Source: an uncultured Gammaproteobacteria bacterium (GTDB lineage Bacteria; Pseudomonadota; Gammaproteobacteria; UBA4575). Taken from it: a DNA stretch of 64,000 bases. Made by a program: the position numbers and the translations under genes. The notes under the pieces are model-generated. The model ran no database searches, was not told where the DNA came from, and saw only the letters and a program-made list of their open reading frames with translations. The stretch lies in assembly GCA_951812785.1 (NCBI GenBank), contig OX638335.1, positions 62,001 through 126,000 of the forward strand, read 5' to 3'. Shown here in pieces: positions 9,548 to 19,215 of the stretch. The stretch's first letter is position 1. Every line of letters starts with the position of its first letter.

Positions 9548-9576
9548 TTGTCATGAAACTGTAATTTTTGTGAAAT
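9548..9576 (+). promoter_or_regulatory. Pho box upstream of the porin gene
   Basis: Three 7-mers at an 11-bp period: TTGTCAT (9548), CTGTAAT (9559) and GTGAAAT (9570), with A/T-rich 4-bp spacers. The E. coli PhoB repeat is CTGTCAT; the first two copies match 6 of 7. TAAACT at 9591-9596 could be the -10. This predicts PhoB activation of the porin. Confidence 0.7.
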
Positions 9577-9658
9577 AAGATCCTGCTCACTAAACTTTTA
9601 GACCAGCAGGTCGATAAACGACTTATTTAAAATAATTATTCATTACAGAGAGTTAAAT

Positions 9659-10936
9659 ATGAACTTAAAATATATTCGTGTGGTTTCTTTAGTTGCGCTT
9701 GTGGCATTCACGGGCCCAGTATTTGCGACTAACGACGCAATGGTTGAATTGCTCAAGGTGTTGCGCGATAACGGCACCATAACTGATGAAGCGTATAACC
9801 TTCTTAAGAACTCTGCAGCAGCAGATGAAGAAAAGACAGATGCAAAAATAGAAGAGACTGCTGAGAAGAAATTAGCTTCTGTTAATAAAATCTCTGACAA
9901 GCTGAAATGGGCAGAAAAGATAAAATTGAAGGGTGATCTTCGTTTGCGTCGCCAATACCAAGAAGCAGATCCAGAAAATGGTAACAGTCAAAGTCGAGAG
10001 CGTTATCGCTATCGTTTACGTCTTGGTGCTGAAGCAAAAGTGACTGACGATGTTAATGTAGGTCTAGGATTTGCAAGTGGTGGTGGTGATGCGCGATCAA
10101 CTAATGAGACATTAGATGACGGTTTCTCGACTAAAGATGCTCGTATAGATTACGCATTTGCAGAATGGAAGCCTACTGAATGGGCGAGCGTTGTAGGTGG
10201 TAAGTTTAAGCGCAAGAAGTACTTATGGGCACCTACCGATCTATTGTGGGACGGCGACGTTAACCCTGAAGGTGTATCAGTCCATTTGCAAGCTGATAAC
10301 TCATTTGGTACTGCGTACGGAAATGTAGGTCACTGGATTCTTGAAGAATATAGAGCTGTAAGTGACGACCCGACTTTGACTTATGCACAGGTAGGCCACA
10401 AGTTTAAGTCAGGTAATTTCTTTGGTAACGTCGCTGGTACGTACTATGCGTTTGACGGCCTAGAAGACCAAGCTTCGATTGTTGGCGGTGGCAGTAACAA
10501 CACCTTAGTTGGCGGGAACTATATGTTTGACTATGATGCTATCGGATTATCTGCCGAAGTTGGTGTAAAAGATGTGTTTATCCCTGGAAAGAACTTTTCA
10601 ATATTTGCTGACTTCGTTAAAAATGATGACAGTGATGAAGATAAGGGTCGTGCATTTGGTTTTAAATATGGTGATAAAAAAGTTAAAAATGCAGGCACCT
10701 GGCAGGTTAAATTCATTAATGCTGATCTAGAAGCAGATGCGTTCCCGGATTTCTTGCCTGATTCAGATCGATTGAGTGGGATGACTGGTGTTGAATCTAA
10801 TGAGATTGCTTTCAAATATGCAATCGCTAAAAACATTATTCTTGGGCTTGACTACTATGACTCAGAGCAGGATGCGCCTGGGTTGGATGACGATGAAGAA
10901 AAAGTCTTGCAAACAGACCTCTTATTCAAGTTCTAA
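9659..10936 (+). CDS. outer-membrane porin, probably phosphate-starvation induced
   Basis: The 425-residue protein has a signal peptide at 1-23 (cleavage after PVFA). A short helical/coiled segment follows, with MVELLKVLRDNGTITDEAY, the usual N-terminus of 'putative porin' families of proteobacteria. The remainder looks like a beta-barrel of alternating strands and acidic loops, and the C-terminal residue is Phe (LLFKF), the outer-membrane insertion signal. The Pho box immediately upstream and phoBR downstream suggest uptake of phosphate or polyphosphate, as for OprP/OprO, but it is not clearly an OprP orthologue. A strong terminator follows, so it is transcribed alone. Function is inferred from context. 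Confidence 0.8.
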   Translation: MNLKYIRVVSLVALVAFTGPVFATNDAMVELLKVLRDNGTITDEAYNLLKNSAAADEEKTDAKIEETAEKKLASVNKISDKLKWAEKIKLKGDLRLRRQYQEADPENGNSQSRERYRYRLRLGAEAKVTDDVNVGLGFASGGGDARSTNETLDDGFSTKDARIDYAFAEWKPTEWASVVGGKFKRKKYLWAPTDLLWDGDVNPEGVSVHLQADNSFGTAYGNVGHWILEEYRAVSDDPTLTYAQVGHKFKSGNFFGNVAGTYYAFDGLEDQASIVGGGSNNTLVGGNYMFDYDAIGLSAEVGVKDVFIPGKNFSIFADFVKNDDSDEDKGRAFGFKYGDKKVKNAGTWQVKFINADLEADAFPDFLPDSDRLSGMTGVESNEIAFKYAIAKNIILGLDYYDSEQDAPGLDDDEEKVLQTDLLFKF

Positions 10937-10960
10937 TCTAGCTTAAGATATAACGTTTTA

Positions 10961-10990
10961 AAAAGGGCAGTATTTCACTGCCCTTTTTTT
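10961..10990 (+). terminator. rho-independent terminator of the porin gene
   Basis: Perfect 7-bp stem GGGCAGT/ACTGCCC with a 5-nt loop, followed by seven Ts and preceded by four As. Confidence 0.9.
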
Positions 10991-11011
10991 ATGTTTGTAT
11001 TTAATTCGTCT

Positions 11012-11029
11012 TTGTAACAAAATTTTAAT
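11012..11029 (+). promoter_or_regulatory. weak Pho-box-like repeat upstream of phoB
   Basis: TTGTAAC and TTTTAAT start 11 bp apart, each matching the PhoB half-site at 4 of 7 positions. Autoregulation of phoB is usual, but the match is poor on its own. Confidence 0.35.
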
Positions 11030-11086
11030 GCAGGGAATGGACAATCCTAAGGTTATTTAAATGATTAAGCGCAAGCTTGGGTTATT

Positions 11087-11827
11087 ATGGATTTACAATT
11101 AGACATACAGACACATAAACTTCCTCCTCAGCAGATGAAAAAACGCCGAATACTCATTGTCGAAGACGAAAAGCCAATCCGTGATATGGTGTATTTTGCG
11201 CTGGATAGCGATGGATATGAGATTGTAGAAGCAGTAAATGGAAAAGAAGCGGTAGAGCAACTTGCTCAAGAATCACCAAGTTTAATCTTAATGGATTGGA
11301 TGTTGCCCGACGTCTCGGGACTTGAATTGGTTAGGCGAATTAAGCGCGATGAAATTACTAGCCATATTCCCATCATAATGCTGACGGCAAAAACAGAAGA
11401 GCGAGACAAAATAGAAGGTCTTGATTCTGGTGCAGATGATTACATTACTAAACCTTTTTCTGTCAGGGAGCTGTCCGCAAGAATACGAGCAGTAATGCGC
11501 CGGATTGATGGTGAAGAAGGGAATAATAAGCTTACTTATGGAAAGTTAATACTAGACCTTGATGCGCACCATGTAATCATTGAGAATGACCAAATTGAAG
11601 TGGGGCCTACCGAGTTCCTCTTATTGGAGTTTTTTATGACGCATTCAGATAAGGTCTACAGTCGGGCACAGTTGCTAGACTTTGTATGGGGTCGCAGTAA
11701 GTTCGTAGAAGAGCGGACGGTTGATGTACACATTCTGCGTTTGAGAAAGCTATTAAAACCCTACAACTGCCAAAATATGGTTCAAACAGTAAGAGGTTAC
11801 GGTTACCGCTTCGTTATTGAGAAATAA
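11087..11827 (+). CDS. phoB: phosphate regulon response regulator PhoB
   Basis: OmpR/PhoB-type transcription factor that activates phosphate-starvation genes when phosphorylated by PhoR. The receiver domain shows the acidic pair in VEDE, phospho-acceptor D70 in LMDWMLP, and the switch lysine in TKPFS. The C-terminal winged helix has the typical WGRSKFVEERTVDVHILRLR. In total 246 residues. Most PhoB proteins begin at the second Met here (position 17, base 11135), just before KRRILIVEDE. Neither start has a convincing Shine-Dalgarno, so the N-terminal 16 residues may not be translated. It overlaps phoR by one base. Confidence 0.95.
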   Translation: MDLQLDIQTHKLPPQQMKKRRILIVEDEKPIRDMVYFALDSDGYEIVEAVNGKEAVEQLAQESPSLILMDWMLPDVSGLELVRRIKRDEITSHIPIIMLTAKTEERDKIEGLDSGADDYITKPFSVRELSARIRAVMRRIDGEEGNNKLTYGKLILDLDAHHVIIENDQIEVGPTEFLLLEFFMTHSDKVYSRAQLLDFVWGRSKFVEERTVDVHILRLRKLLKPYNCQNMVQTVRGYGYRFVIEK

Positions 11828-13137
11828 TGCGTATCGCATCATTCTGGATTGAATTAAGACAAGCTTTATTTGTATTTATAGTCAGCCTAATCGTAGGTTT
11901 CATTAGCGGTTATTGGGCGTTATCCATTTCTATTGGCTTGTTTGCTTTTATTATTTGGCAATTGCGCCAGATAATGCATTTGCGCCGTTGGATTCATGAT
12001 GGTGCTTCACTTGAGTCTGTGCCAGATCTACATGGTTCAGCGTATCAAATCATCTCGCAAATCTGTGATATCAAAGAACAAGAGCAGATAAAACATGACA
12101 ATCTAGAGGCATTGCTGGCTAGATTTGATGAAGCTACTAAAGTGATGCCTGATGCCATGCTGATTATTGATCAGATGCAAATGATTGAATGGTCCAATCC
12201 TGCAGCAAAAAAAATATTAAATATAGATATGCAGCGAGATATTGGTCAACGCATCGATAACATTGTGCGTGACCCTGTTATTACAGGTTATCTCAATAAC
12301 GGTGTGTATAAAGAACCATTAGAATTCTCATCAGCAAGTAGTCTGGAAAACGATCTTATGCTGAGAGTAGTGACCTATGAGGATAGTAAAAAATTATTGA
12401 TTGTGCATGATCATGCAGATCTTTTGCATTTACAAAATGTGAGAAAAGCATTTGTATCCAACGCTTCTCATGAAATGCGCACACCACTGACAGTAATTAT
12501 TGGTTATCTAGAAACACTTTGTTTGCGCGAAGAAATGTCTGGACTGACAAAACGGGGGGTTGAAGGTGCCTTGGAGCAAGCACAACGGCTTAAACAACTG
12601 ATCGAAGATTTGCTCTCGTTATCACGTTTAGAAAGTTTGCCATTAAGTAAAAGCGATGTGGACCAAGTGGATATTTCAATGTTAGTACATGAAAGTATTG
12701 AATTGATAAAGTCATCCGATACTTATAAACAACAACACTTTGAGCTGTCATTAGATTCTCGGGTACAGGTTAATGGTGATTATCGTGAACTACAAAGTGC
12801 CATTCAGAACATTTTAGATAACGCGGTTAAATATTCAGCGGAAGAAACACAGATTGATGTGAATTGGCAAAAGATGACCGATGGCACTTCAGTACTTAGC
12901 GTCACTGATAAAGGTGTCGGGATTGAAGAGTCTCATATTCCCAGGTTAACCGAGCGATTTTATCGAATTGATCAAGGACGCTCGCGAGATATGGGAGGGA
13001 CTGGATTAGGGCTATCTATTGTCAAACATGTGATGGAACGACATGGAGGTAACTTAACGATTGTGAGCAAGCAACAGAAGGGAACAAATGTTCAATTACA
13101 ATTTCCCTCTAATCGTATGTTTATGTGCAATAAATAG
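11827..13137 (+). CDS. phoR: phosphate regulon sensor histidine kinase PhoR
   Basis: Membrane sensor kinase that phosphorylates PhoB. The 436 residues begin with two membrane helices (about 11-47) and no large periplasmic domain, as in E. coli PhoR. A PAS region follows around 97-190, then the HisKA box SNASHEMRTPL with H215, and the ATPase domain with N-box NILDNAVKYSA and G-boxes DKGVGI and GGTGLGLSIVKHVM. The TAATG overlap with phoB implies translational coupling. Signal input is expected to come from the PstSCAB-PhoU complex encoded immediately downstream. Confidence 0.95.
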   Translation: MRIASFWIELRQALFVFIVSLIVGFISGYWALSISIGLFAFIIWQLRQIMHLRRWIHDGASLESVPDLHGSAYQIISQICDIKEQEQIKHDNLEALLARFDEATKVMPDAMLIIDQMQMIEWSNPAAKKILNIDMQRDIGQRIDNIVRDPVITGYLNNGVYKEPLEFSSASSLENDLMLRVVTYEDSKKLLIVHDHADLLHLQNVRKAFVSNASHEMRTPLTVIIGYLETLCLREEMSGLTKRGVEGALEQAQRLKQLIEDLLSLSRLESLPLSKSDVDQVDISMLVHESIELIKSSDTYKQQHFELSLDSRVQVNGDYRELQSAIQNILDNAVKYSAEETQIDVNWQKMTDGTSVLSVTDKGVGIEESHIPRLTERFYRIDQGRSRDMGGTGLGLSIVKHVMERHGGNLTIVSKQQKGTNVQLQFPSNRMFMCNK

Positions 13138-13156
13138 ACAGATTTTATATTGAGCG

Positions 13157-13185
13157 ATGTCATACAGGTGTAACAAAGCGGTAAT
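13157..13185 (+). promoter_or_regulatory. Pho box upstream of pstS
   Basis: ATGTCAT (13157), GTGTAAC (13168) and CGGTAAT (13179) repeat at 11 bp and match CTGTCAT at 6, 4 and 5 positions of 7. The site lies about 70 bp before the pstS ATG. Confidence 0.6.
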
Positions 13186-13251
13186 ACAGTGCAGCCTACT
13201 TATTTAATCTAACTGTCTAAATTTTACGACAATAATAATTTAGGAGAATAA

Positions 13252-14226
13252 ATGAACTTTAAACAAATGACCGCAATGCTGACCATGTTAGTAGCGGGTT
13301 CAACCACCGCTGCATTGGCTGAAGCAAAAGTTGATGAAGGCTTAAAAGATTACACGGTCGCCAGTGGTGTATCTGGTAATCTATCCAGTGTCGGTTCGGA
13401 TACATTGGCGAACTTAATGACACTATGGGCCGAAGACTACAAGCGTTTCTACCCGAATGTGAATATTCAAATTCAAGCAGCGGGATCATCGACTGCGCCT
13501 CCGGGACTCACCGAAGGTACTTCAAACATTGGTCCCATGAGCCGTAAAATGAAAGACAAAGAAATTGCGGCATTTGAAGAAAAATATGGTTACAAGCCAA
13601 CAGCTGTGCCAGTGGCCATTGATGCATTAGCCGTATTTGCTCACAAAGATAACCCAATAAAAGGTCTATCAATTGAGCAAGTGGATGCGATCTTCTCAAG
13701 CACGCGTAAATGTGGTGCTAAAGATACGGTAGATAATTGGGGTGACCTAGGCTTAACGGGTGACTGGGCGCGTAAGGATATTCAATTATTTGGTCGTAAC
13801 TCAGTGTCTGGAACTTACGGTTACTTTAAGAAGAAAGCGTTATGTAAAGGAGACTATAAGTCGACAGTGAACGAGCAGCCGGGCTCAGCATCGGTGGTCC
13901 AATCGGTGACACAGTCATTAAATGGTATCGGTTATTCAGGTATCGGTTATAAGACAACTGGAGTACGTGCATTACCCATTGCTAAAGGTGGTTCAGACAA
14001 TTATGTCGAGGCAACGTCTGACACGGCTATTTCCGGGAAATACCCACTTGCTCGCTTCTTGTACGTCTACGTGAATAAGCACCCCAATAAAGCACTTTCT
14101 CCATTAGAAGGAGAGTTCATTAGGTTGGTGTTATCGAAGGAAGGTCAGAAAGTGGTAGTTAAAGATGGATATATTCCATTACCAGCTAAGGTTGCGGAGA
14201 AAACTCTGAAGTCACTTGGTATGTAA
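13252..14226 (+). CDS. pstS: periplasmic phosphate-binding protein PstS
   Basis: High-affinity phosphate-binding component of the Pst ABC importer. The 324 residues carry a signal peptide ending ALA at 21-23. The ligand-site segments of the family are visible: [27 protein letters not shown], and the SGTYGYF loop that holds phosphate. A perfect AGGAG Shine-Dalgarno sits 7 bp before the ATG. It is the first pst gene, with a Pho box upstream and a hairpin downstream that may keep pstS mRNA more abundant than the rest of the operon. Confidence 0.96.
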   Translation: MNFKQMTAMLTMLVAGSTTAALAEAKVDEGLKDYTVASGVSGNLSSVGSDTLANLMTLWAEDYKRFYPNVNIQIQAAGSSTAPPGLTEGTSNIGPMSRKMKDKEIAAFEEKYGYKPTAVPVAIDALAVFAHKDNPIKGLSIEQVDAIFSSTRKCGAKDTVDNWGDLGLTGDWARKDIQLFGRNSVSGTYGYFKKKALCKGDYKSTVNEQPGSASVVQSVTQSLNGIGYSGIGYKTTGVRALPIAKGGSDNYVEATSDTAISGKYPLARFLYVYVNKHPNKALSPLEGEFIRLVLSKEGQKVVVKDGYIPLPAKVAEKTLKSLGM

Positions 14227-14262
14227 TCCAGCCAGACGACTAGAAAAACTGAAGCAGTTCCT

Positions 14263-14292
14263 GAAAGCCTTATAGATTAATATAGGGCTTTC
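14263..14292 (+). terminator. intercistronic hairpin between pstS and pstC
   Basis: GAAAGCC/GGCTTTC 7-bp stem around a TATA-rich loop, followed by a poor T tract (TTTATTAT). More likely an attenuator or mRNA-stabilising hairpin than a full terminator. Confidence 0.5.
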
Positions 14293-14349
14293 TTTATTAT
14301 CCTGCTTATATAATAACTCCCCGACCAAAGATTCAGAATCGTTTAGGAA

Positions 14350-16602
14350 ATGGAAGCCAGTAATCCCTCAGACCGAATGACCCAAGGCCAGCGCAGATGG
14401 AAGATGCGTAAAGCTATCGATGTTGTAGCGCGCAGGGTTGTCGAAATAGGTGGCATCAGTGTGATAGCCGCCATTGCATTAATCTTTATATTTTTGCTTA
14501 GCGTGGTCTACCCATTGTTTGATCAGCCATCGATTAAGGCTATTGGCCAGTATGAAACACCCGGCACGAACGATGAAACCTTATATTTAGCCATAGAAGA
14601 ACAGGCAGAAATTGGTTTGCGCGTAGGCCAATCCGGAAGCTTGTTATTTTTCAATGTGGAAAATGGGGAAGTAATAAGCGAAAAGTCTTTGCCCATCGTT
14701 GCGGATAACCACATCACTTCATTTAAAGTGGTGAATGAAGCTAATCGCTTATTAGCCGTTGGTTTGCAATCTGGTGAACTGCTATTTTTCCAACATCACT
14801 ATGAATTAGAGTTCACAGAAACGGCCCGTATTATTCATCCAGATATTTTATATCCCTATGGTGAAGAAGCCTTCCGTGTTACAGACGGCCCGATACTGGA
14901 TTTTGCGATTGGTGACAATGAAGATTCAACCGCAGTGATCGTGCGGACTGACCATGGGAAAGTGGTTTATCAGTCTTTCGATAAAGAATCGTCATTTATC
15001 GATGATGCCACGACACTGGAATCAAGTGACAAAGATGAAATTCTGACTGTTGATCCAGTGCTGGGTTTGTTAGTCGACCCAGAGCAAGAATGGGCATATA
15101 TATTGACAGAAGATGGAAATTTATCAGCTTATGATATACGCGGTGATAGTTTTGATTTGAGGGAAAAAGTGCAAGTCACCGAAGGTGATGTGCGCCCTAC
15201 GACGATTAAATTTCTCACAGGGGGGATCTCACTATTAATTGGAGATAGCAGCGGTAAATTATCCCAATGGTTTCAAGTACGAAGCGATGGCGATCTGGAA
15301 TTCCGTTTAGACAAAATACGTGATACCCAAATTGATAATTCACCCGTTGTTAGTTTAGCCACCGAACAATTGCGTAAAGGTGTCATCGCTGCCAGTCAGG
15401 CAGGAAAGATAAAATTGCTATACACCACCAGTGAGCGAGATTTATTGTCTTTATCCGCAAGTGACAGTGCAATTCAAACATTGGCAGTGGCACCGCGGGC
15501 AGATATTTTTATTGCAGAAGATCGTCACCGAAATATCAAGGCGTGGCATATTGATAATCATCACCCTGAAACATCATTGTCTGCCATATGGGGAAAGATT
15601 TGGTATGAAGATTATGTGAAGCCAGATTATATTTGGCAGTCCTCTTCAGCAAGTAGTGACTTTGAGCCTAAATATAGCTTGGTGCCATTAACCTTTGGAA
15701 CGTTGAAAGCAGCTTTCTACGCTATGTTGTTTGCAATGCCTCTGGCCATTTGTGGTGCAATTTTCACTGCCTATTTCATGGCGCCATCTATGCGCGCTAT
15801 CGTTAAGCCTTCAATTGAAATTATGGAAGCGTTACCTACGGTGATTCTAGGTTTTCTTGCAGGGTTGTGGTTGGCTCCATTTGTAGAATTACATTTGCCT
15901 GGCGTATTCAGTATTTTTGTATTGATGCCGCTAGGGATTATTGCTTTAGCTTTAGTGTGGTGGAAACTTCCCGGGTCAGCAAAGCGTTACATTCCAGAAG
16001 GCTGGCAAGCAGCCGTACTCATAATACCTGTGATACTGATTGCATTGCTATGTGTCAGTGTGTCGCCTTTTATTGAACGCATATTATTTGATGGTGATAT
16101 TCGTATATGGATGAGCGAAGAACTAGGAATTGGTTTCGATCAGCGTAATGCTTTAATTATTGGTATCGCGATGGGATTTGCTGTGATTCCCACAATCTTC
16201 TCAATTGCAGAAGACGCAATCTTCAGTGTGCCAAAACATCTGACTTCCGGGTCATTAGCCTTAGGTGCAACACCGTGGCAAACATTAATACGTGTTGTAT
16301 TGTTATCCGCCAGTCCAGGTATTTTCTCTGCCGTGATGATTGGGTTTGGTCGTGCAGTGGGTGAAACCATGATTGTTTTAATGGCAACCGGTAACACACC
16401 TGTGATGGACTTTAGTATTTTCCAGGGAATGCGTACCTTGTCGGCTAACGTGGCAGTCGAACTGCCGGAATCTGAAATGGATAGTACCCACTACCGCATT
16501 CTATTCTTAGCGGCATTTGTTTTATTTATTTTCACTTTCTTCTTTAATACGGTGGCAGAAATTGTGCGCCAACGATTAAGAAAGAAATACAGTAGTTTAT
16601 AA
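14350..16602 (+). CDS. pstC: phosphate ABC transporter permease PstC, long form
   Basis: Inner-membrane permease subunit of PstSCAB. At 750 residues it is more than twice E. coli PstC (319). One N-terminal helix (about 34-56) is followed by a roughly 380-residue soluble domain with repeated strand-rich segments (such as LAVGLQSGELLFFQ and TTSERDLLSLS) resembling a beta-propeller. The six-helix permease domain starts near residue 443. The EAA loop, EDAIFSVPKHLTSGSLALGA, near 620, contacts PstB. Long PstC forms are known in other gammaproteobacteria. The soluble part probably faces the periplasm. It is followed two bases later by pstA. Confidence 0.93.
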   Translation: MEASNPSDRMTQGQRRWKMRKAIDVVARRVVEIGGISVIAAIALIFIFLLSVVYPLFDQPSIKAIGQYETPGTNDETLYLAIEEQAEIGLRVGQSGSLLFFNVENGEVISEKSLPIVADNHITSFKVVNEANRLLAVGLQSGELLFFQHHYELEFTETARIIHPDILYPYGEEAFRVTDGPILDFAIGDNEDSTAVIVRTDHGKVVYQSFDKESSFIDDATTLESSDKDEILTVDPVLGLLVDPEQEWAYILTEDGNLSAYDIRGDSFDLREKVQVTEGDVRPTTIKFLTGGISLLIGDSSGKLSQWFQVRSDGDLEFRLDKIRDTQIDNSPVVSLATEQLRKGVIAASQAGKIKLLYTTSERDLLSLSASDSAIQTLAVAPRADIFIAEDRHRNIKAWHIDNHHPETSLSAIWGKIWYEDYVKPDYIWQSSSASSDFEPKYSLVPLTFGTLKAAFYAMLFAMPLAICGAIFTAYFMAPSMRAIVKPSIEIMEALPTVILGFLAGLWLAPFVELHLPGVFSIFVLMPLGIIALALVWWKLPGSAKRYIPEGWQAAVLIIPVILIALLCVSVSPFIERILFDGDIRIWMSEELGIGFDQRNALIIGIAMGFAVIPTIFSIAEDAIFSVPKHLTSGSLALGATPWQTLIRVVLLSASPGIFSAVMIGFGRAVGETMIVLMATGNTPVMDFSIFQGMRTLSANVAVELPESEMDSTHYRILFLAAFVLFIFTFFFNTVAEIVRQRLRKKYSSL

Positions 16603-16604
16603 CC

Positions 16605-18272
16605 ATGATGAATACAGAAAAGCTGGGCTTCTTTAAAAGCGGTACGCCTTGGGTTTGGTTAAACGCAGGTGCTGTCTCTATCAGCATGATTATGGTGGTG
16701 GGTTTATTGATTTTGATTGCAGTCAGAGGTCTTGGACATTTTTGGCCAAAGACAATCTGGGAAATCGATTACCTCGAAGGTGGCAACCAAGTTGTCTTAT
16801 TAGGTGAACGATCAAAAATTGAGGCAGTGTCTGCCAAACAACTAGTTGCATCAGGGCTGCATTTAGACTTTGAAGAAGAGTTTGTAGAAAGAACCTTGCT
16901 TAAAGTCGGAAACCGAGACATGTATGGGGTCGATTTTAAACTCATCGTCAAGCCAGCAGAAATTGAAGTGCGTAAGCCGGTCGACGCCATAGTATTTGAG
17001 CGCACACAATGGGGTAATTTTTATGGATTTCTACAATCCATTAATGAAAATGGATCTACGCTAGCGGTTAAGCCAGAGATGTTGTGGAGTGAGCTTCAAG
17101 AGCGATTAAAACGAGTGGATGAATTGCGTGATGAGATTCATGAAATCGAAAAATTTGATATTGGAAAAATCAATTATAAACTTGAAAAGTTGCGTTTAAG
17201 CGAACGCAGCATTGAATTAAGTGGGATTCAAGATGCAGAAGCGATTGCAGAAATTGCTGCCCAACGCAAAGTATTGGATGACGAATATGAAGTGCTAAAA
17301 GGGAAGTTAGGAAAATTATATGTTGCGATCTCACGTGATCAAGCATTAATGACCATTCAAAATGGCCAGGAAAAATTGATTAAACTGGCTGGTGTGATTA
17401 AAGCATCAAAACCCAATGCGATGGGTGTGGGGACAAAACTAATCCATTATTTTGTTAACCTTAAAAACTTTGTTTCTGATGATCCGCGAGAAGCGAATAC
17501 TGAAGGTGGTATCTTTCCAGCGATCTTTGGCACCGTAATGATGGTGTTATTGATGTCAGTGATTGTCACACCTTTTGGTGTAATTGCGGCTATTTATCTG
17601 CGTGAATATGCTAAACAAGGGTTTGTTACAAGATTAGTCAGAATCTCGGTAAATAATCTAGCAGGGGTACCATCGATTGTTTATGGCGTATTTGGTTTGG
17701 GATTTTTTGTCTATTTTCTGGGTGGTAATATCGATCAATTGTTTTATCCAGAAGCGTTGCCATCACCGACATTTGGTTCAGGTGGATTATTATGGGCTTC
17801 ACTAACGTTGGCATTGCTAACATTGCCAGTTGTGATTGTGGCAACGGAAGAAGGCTTAGCGAGAATTCCACGTTCAGTGAGAGAAGGTTCGTTAGCTTTA
17901 GGAGCAACTAAAGCGGAAACACTTTGGCGTACAGTCATTCCCATGGCAAGTCCGGCGATGATGACAGGGTTGATTTTAGCGGTAGCACGGGCAGCAGGAG
18001 AAGTTGCACCATTAATGTTAGTTGGGGCGGTTAAGTTAGCACCATCTTTACCGCTGGATCTAAATGCGCCGTTTCTGCATTTAGAAAGAAAGTTTATGCA
18101 CTTAGGTTTTCATATTTATGATGTTGGCTTCCAAAGTCCCAACGTTGAAGCTGCACGTCCATTGGTTTACGCCACTGCGTTAATCCTGGTGGTTGTGATT
18201 GTATTGCTGAATTTATCGGCAATATATATTCGTAACCATTTGCGAGAAAAATATCGCACCATGGAACACTAA
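16605..18272 (+). CDS. pstA: phosphate ABC transporter permease PstA, long form
   Basis: Second permease subunit, 555 residues against 296 in E. coli. An N-terminal helix at about 20-42 is followed by a soluble region to about 300 that includes a charged, probably coiled-coil stretch (about 155-250, LKRVDELRDEIHEIEK). The permease domain begins at GGIFPAIFGTVMM, and the EAA loop is EEGLARIPRSVREGSLALGA. Start ATG lies two bases after the pstC stop. The extension parallels that of PstC, so the two added domains may form one periplasmic assembly (inference). Confidence 0.93.
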   Translation: MMNTEKLGFFKSGTPWVWLNAGAVSISMIMVVGLLILIAVRGLGHFWPKTIWEIDYLEGGNQVVLLGERSKIEAVSAKQLVASGLHLDFEEEFVERTLLKVGNRDMYGVDFKLIVKPAEIEVRKPVDAIVFERTQWGNFYGFLQSINENGSTLAVKPEMLWSELQERLKRVDELRDEIHEIEKFDIGKINYKLEKLRLSERSIELSGIQDAEAIAEIAAQRKVLDDEYEVLKGKLGKLYVAISRDQALMTIQNGQEKLIKLAGVIKASKPNAMGVGTKLIHYFVNLKNFVSDDPREANTEGGIFPAIFGTVMMVLLMSVIVTPFGVIAAIYLREYAKQGFVTRLVRISVNNLAGVPSIVYGVFGLGFFVYFLGGNIDQLFYPEALPSPTFGSGGLLWASLTLALLTLPVVIVATEEGLARIPRSVREGSLALGATKAETLWRTVIPMASPAMMTGLILAVARAAGEVAPLMLVGAVKLAPSLPLDLNAPFLHLERKFMHLGFHIYDVGFQSPNVEAARPLVYATALILVVVIVLLNLSAIYIRNHLREKYRTMEH

Positions 18273-18306
18273 TAAAAATTGTAAAAAAATATCGAGCAAT
18301 TAATTT

Positions 18307-19128
18307 ATGGCTATTAATACCCCAGTATCCGATCAAGTCTTCCGCGGGAATGAATCTAAAAAGATCGAAGACGAAGAAGTTTGTATGCAGTGCAATGATT
18401 TCTCGCTTTTCTATGGCGAAAAGCAAGCGTTGTTTTATATTAATATGAATATTCCTTCGGAACGTGTCACCGCATTTATTGGCCCTAGTGGTTGTGGTAA
18501 ATCAACATTGTTGCGTTGTATGAATCGAATGAACGACCTTGTCGACAGTGTCACTCTCAGAGGTGAATTGCTGTTAAGAGGTGAAGATGTTTATGACAGA
18601 AGTGTCAATGTTACCGATTTGCGTAGAAGAGTGGGTATGGTGTTCCAAAAACCAAATCCATTCCCAAAATCTATTTTTGAAAATGTTGCTTATGGGTTGC
18701 GTCTACAGGGTGTCTCAAATAAAAGAGAAATTGAAGATCGTGTTGAATGGTCATTAAAACGTGCAGCACTTTGGGATGAGGTCGGGAATCGCTTACAAGA
18801 AAATGCTTTTGCTCTATCGGGTGGACAACAACAGCGTCTAGTGATTGCCAGAGCAATCGCAATCCAACCTGAAGTGTTACTGCTAGATGAGCCTGCTTCA
18901 GCCCTTGACCCTATTTCAACACTTAAAATTGAAGAGTTAATTTTTGAGCTTAAGTCTCGGTATACGGTAGTGATTGTGACCCATAATATGCAGCAAGCTG
19001 CACGTGTTTCAGACTACACCGCATTCCTATATTTAGGAGAGCTAATTGAGTTTGATGCCACGGACCGCTTGTTTACCAATCCAACAGAAAAGAAAACAGA
19101 AGATTACATAACAGGGCGTTATGGATAG
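18307..19128 (+). CDS. pstB: phosphate ABC transporter ATPase PstB
   Basis: ATPase that powers the Pst importer. The 273 residues show Walker [10 protein letters not shown] at 59-67, Q-loop [10 protein letters not shown], signature [14 protein letters not shown], and Walker [13 protein letters not shown]. The family usually reads DEPCSALDP; here Cys is Ala, which is not catalytic. It starts 34 bp after pstA on the same strand. The N-terminal 27 residues before [12 protein letters not shown] are variable. Confidence 0.97.
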   Translation: MAINTPVSDQVFRGNESKKIEDEEVCMQCNDFSLFYGEKQALFYINMNIPSERVTAFIGPSGCGKSTLLRCMNRMNDLVDSVTLRGELLLRGEDVYDRSVNVTDLRRRVGMVFQKPNPFPKSIFENVAYGLRLQGVSNKREIEDRVEWSLKRAALWDEVGNRLQENAFALSGGQQQRLVIARAIAIQPEVLLLDEPASALDPISTLKIEELIFELKSRYTVVIVTHNMQQAARVSDYTAFLYLGELIEFDATDRLFTNPTEKKTEDYITGRYG

Positions 19129-19148
19129 CTGGTGTAAATAAATTCATA

Positions 19149-19183
19149 AAATGTATATACAAAGCATGCAAATGTATATACAA
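19149..19183. repeat. tandem palindromic repeat upstream of phoU (candidate operator)
   Basis: AAATGTATATACAA occurs twice (19149-19162 and 19170-19183), 21 bp apart, exactly two helical turns. Each copy contains the perfect 10-bp palindrome TGTATATACA, and the spacer holds another palindrome, GCATGC. It lies between the pstB stop and the phoU start. The layout suggests cooperative binding of a dimeric regulator. It does not resemble a Pho box. Confidence 0.6.
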
Positions 19184-19215
19184 TACAGTTAATACAATCG
19201 TAGGACTTTACCGTT

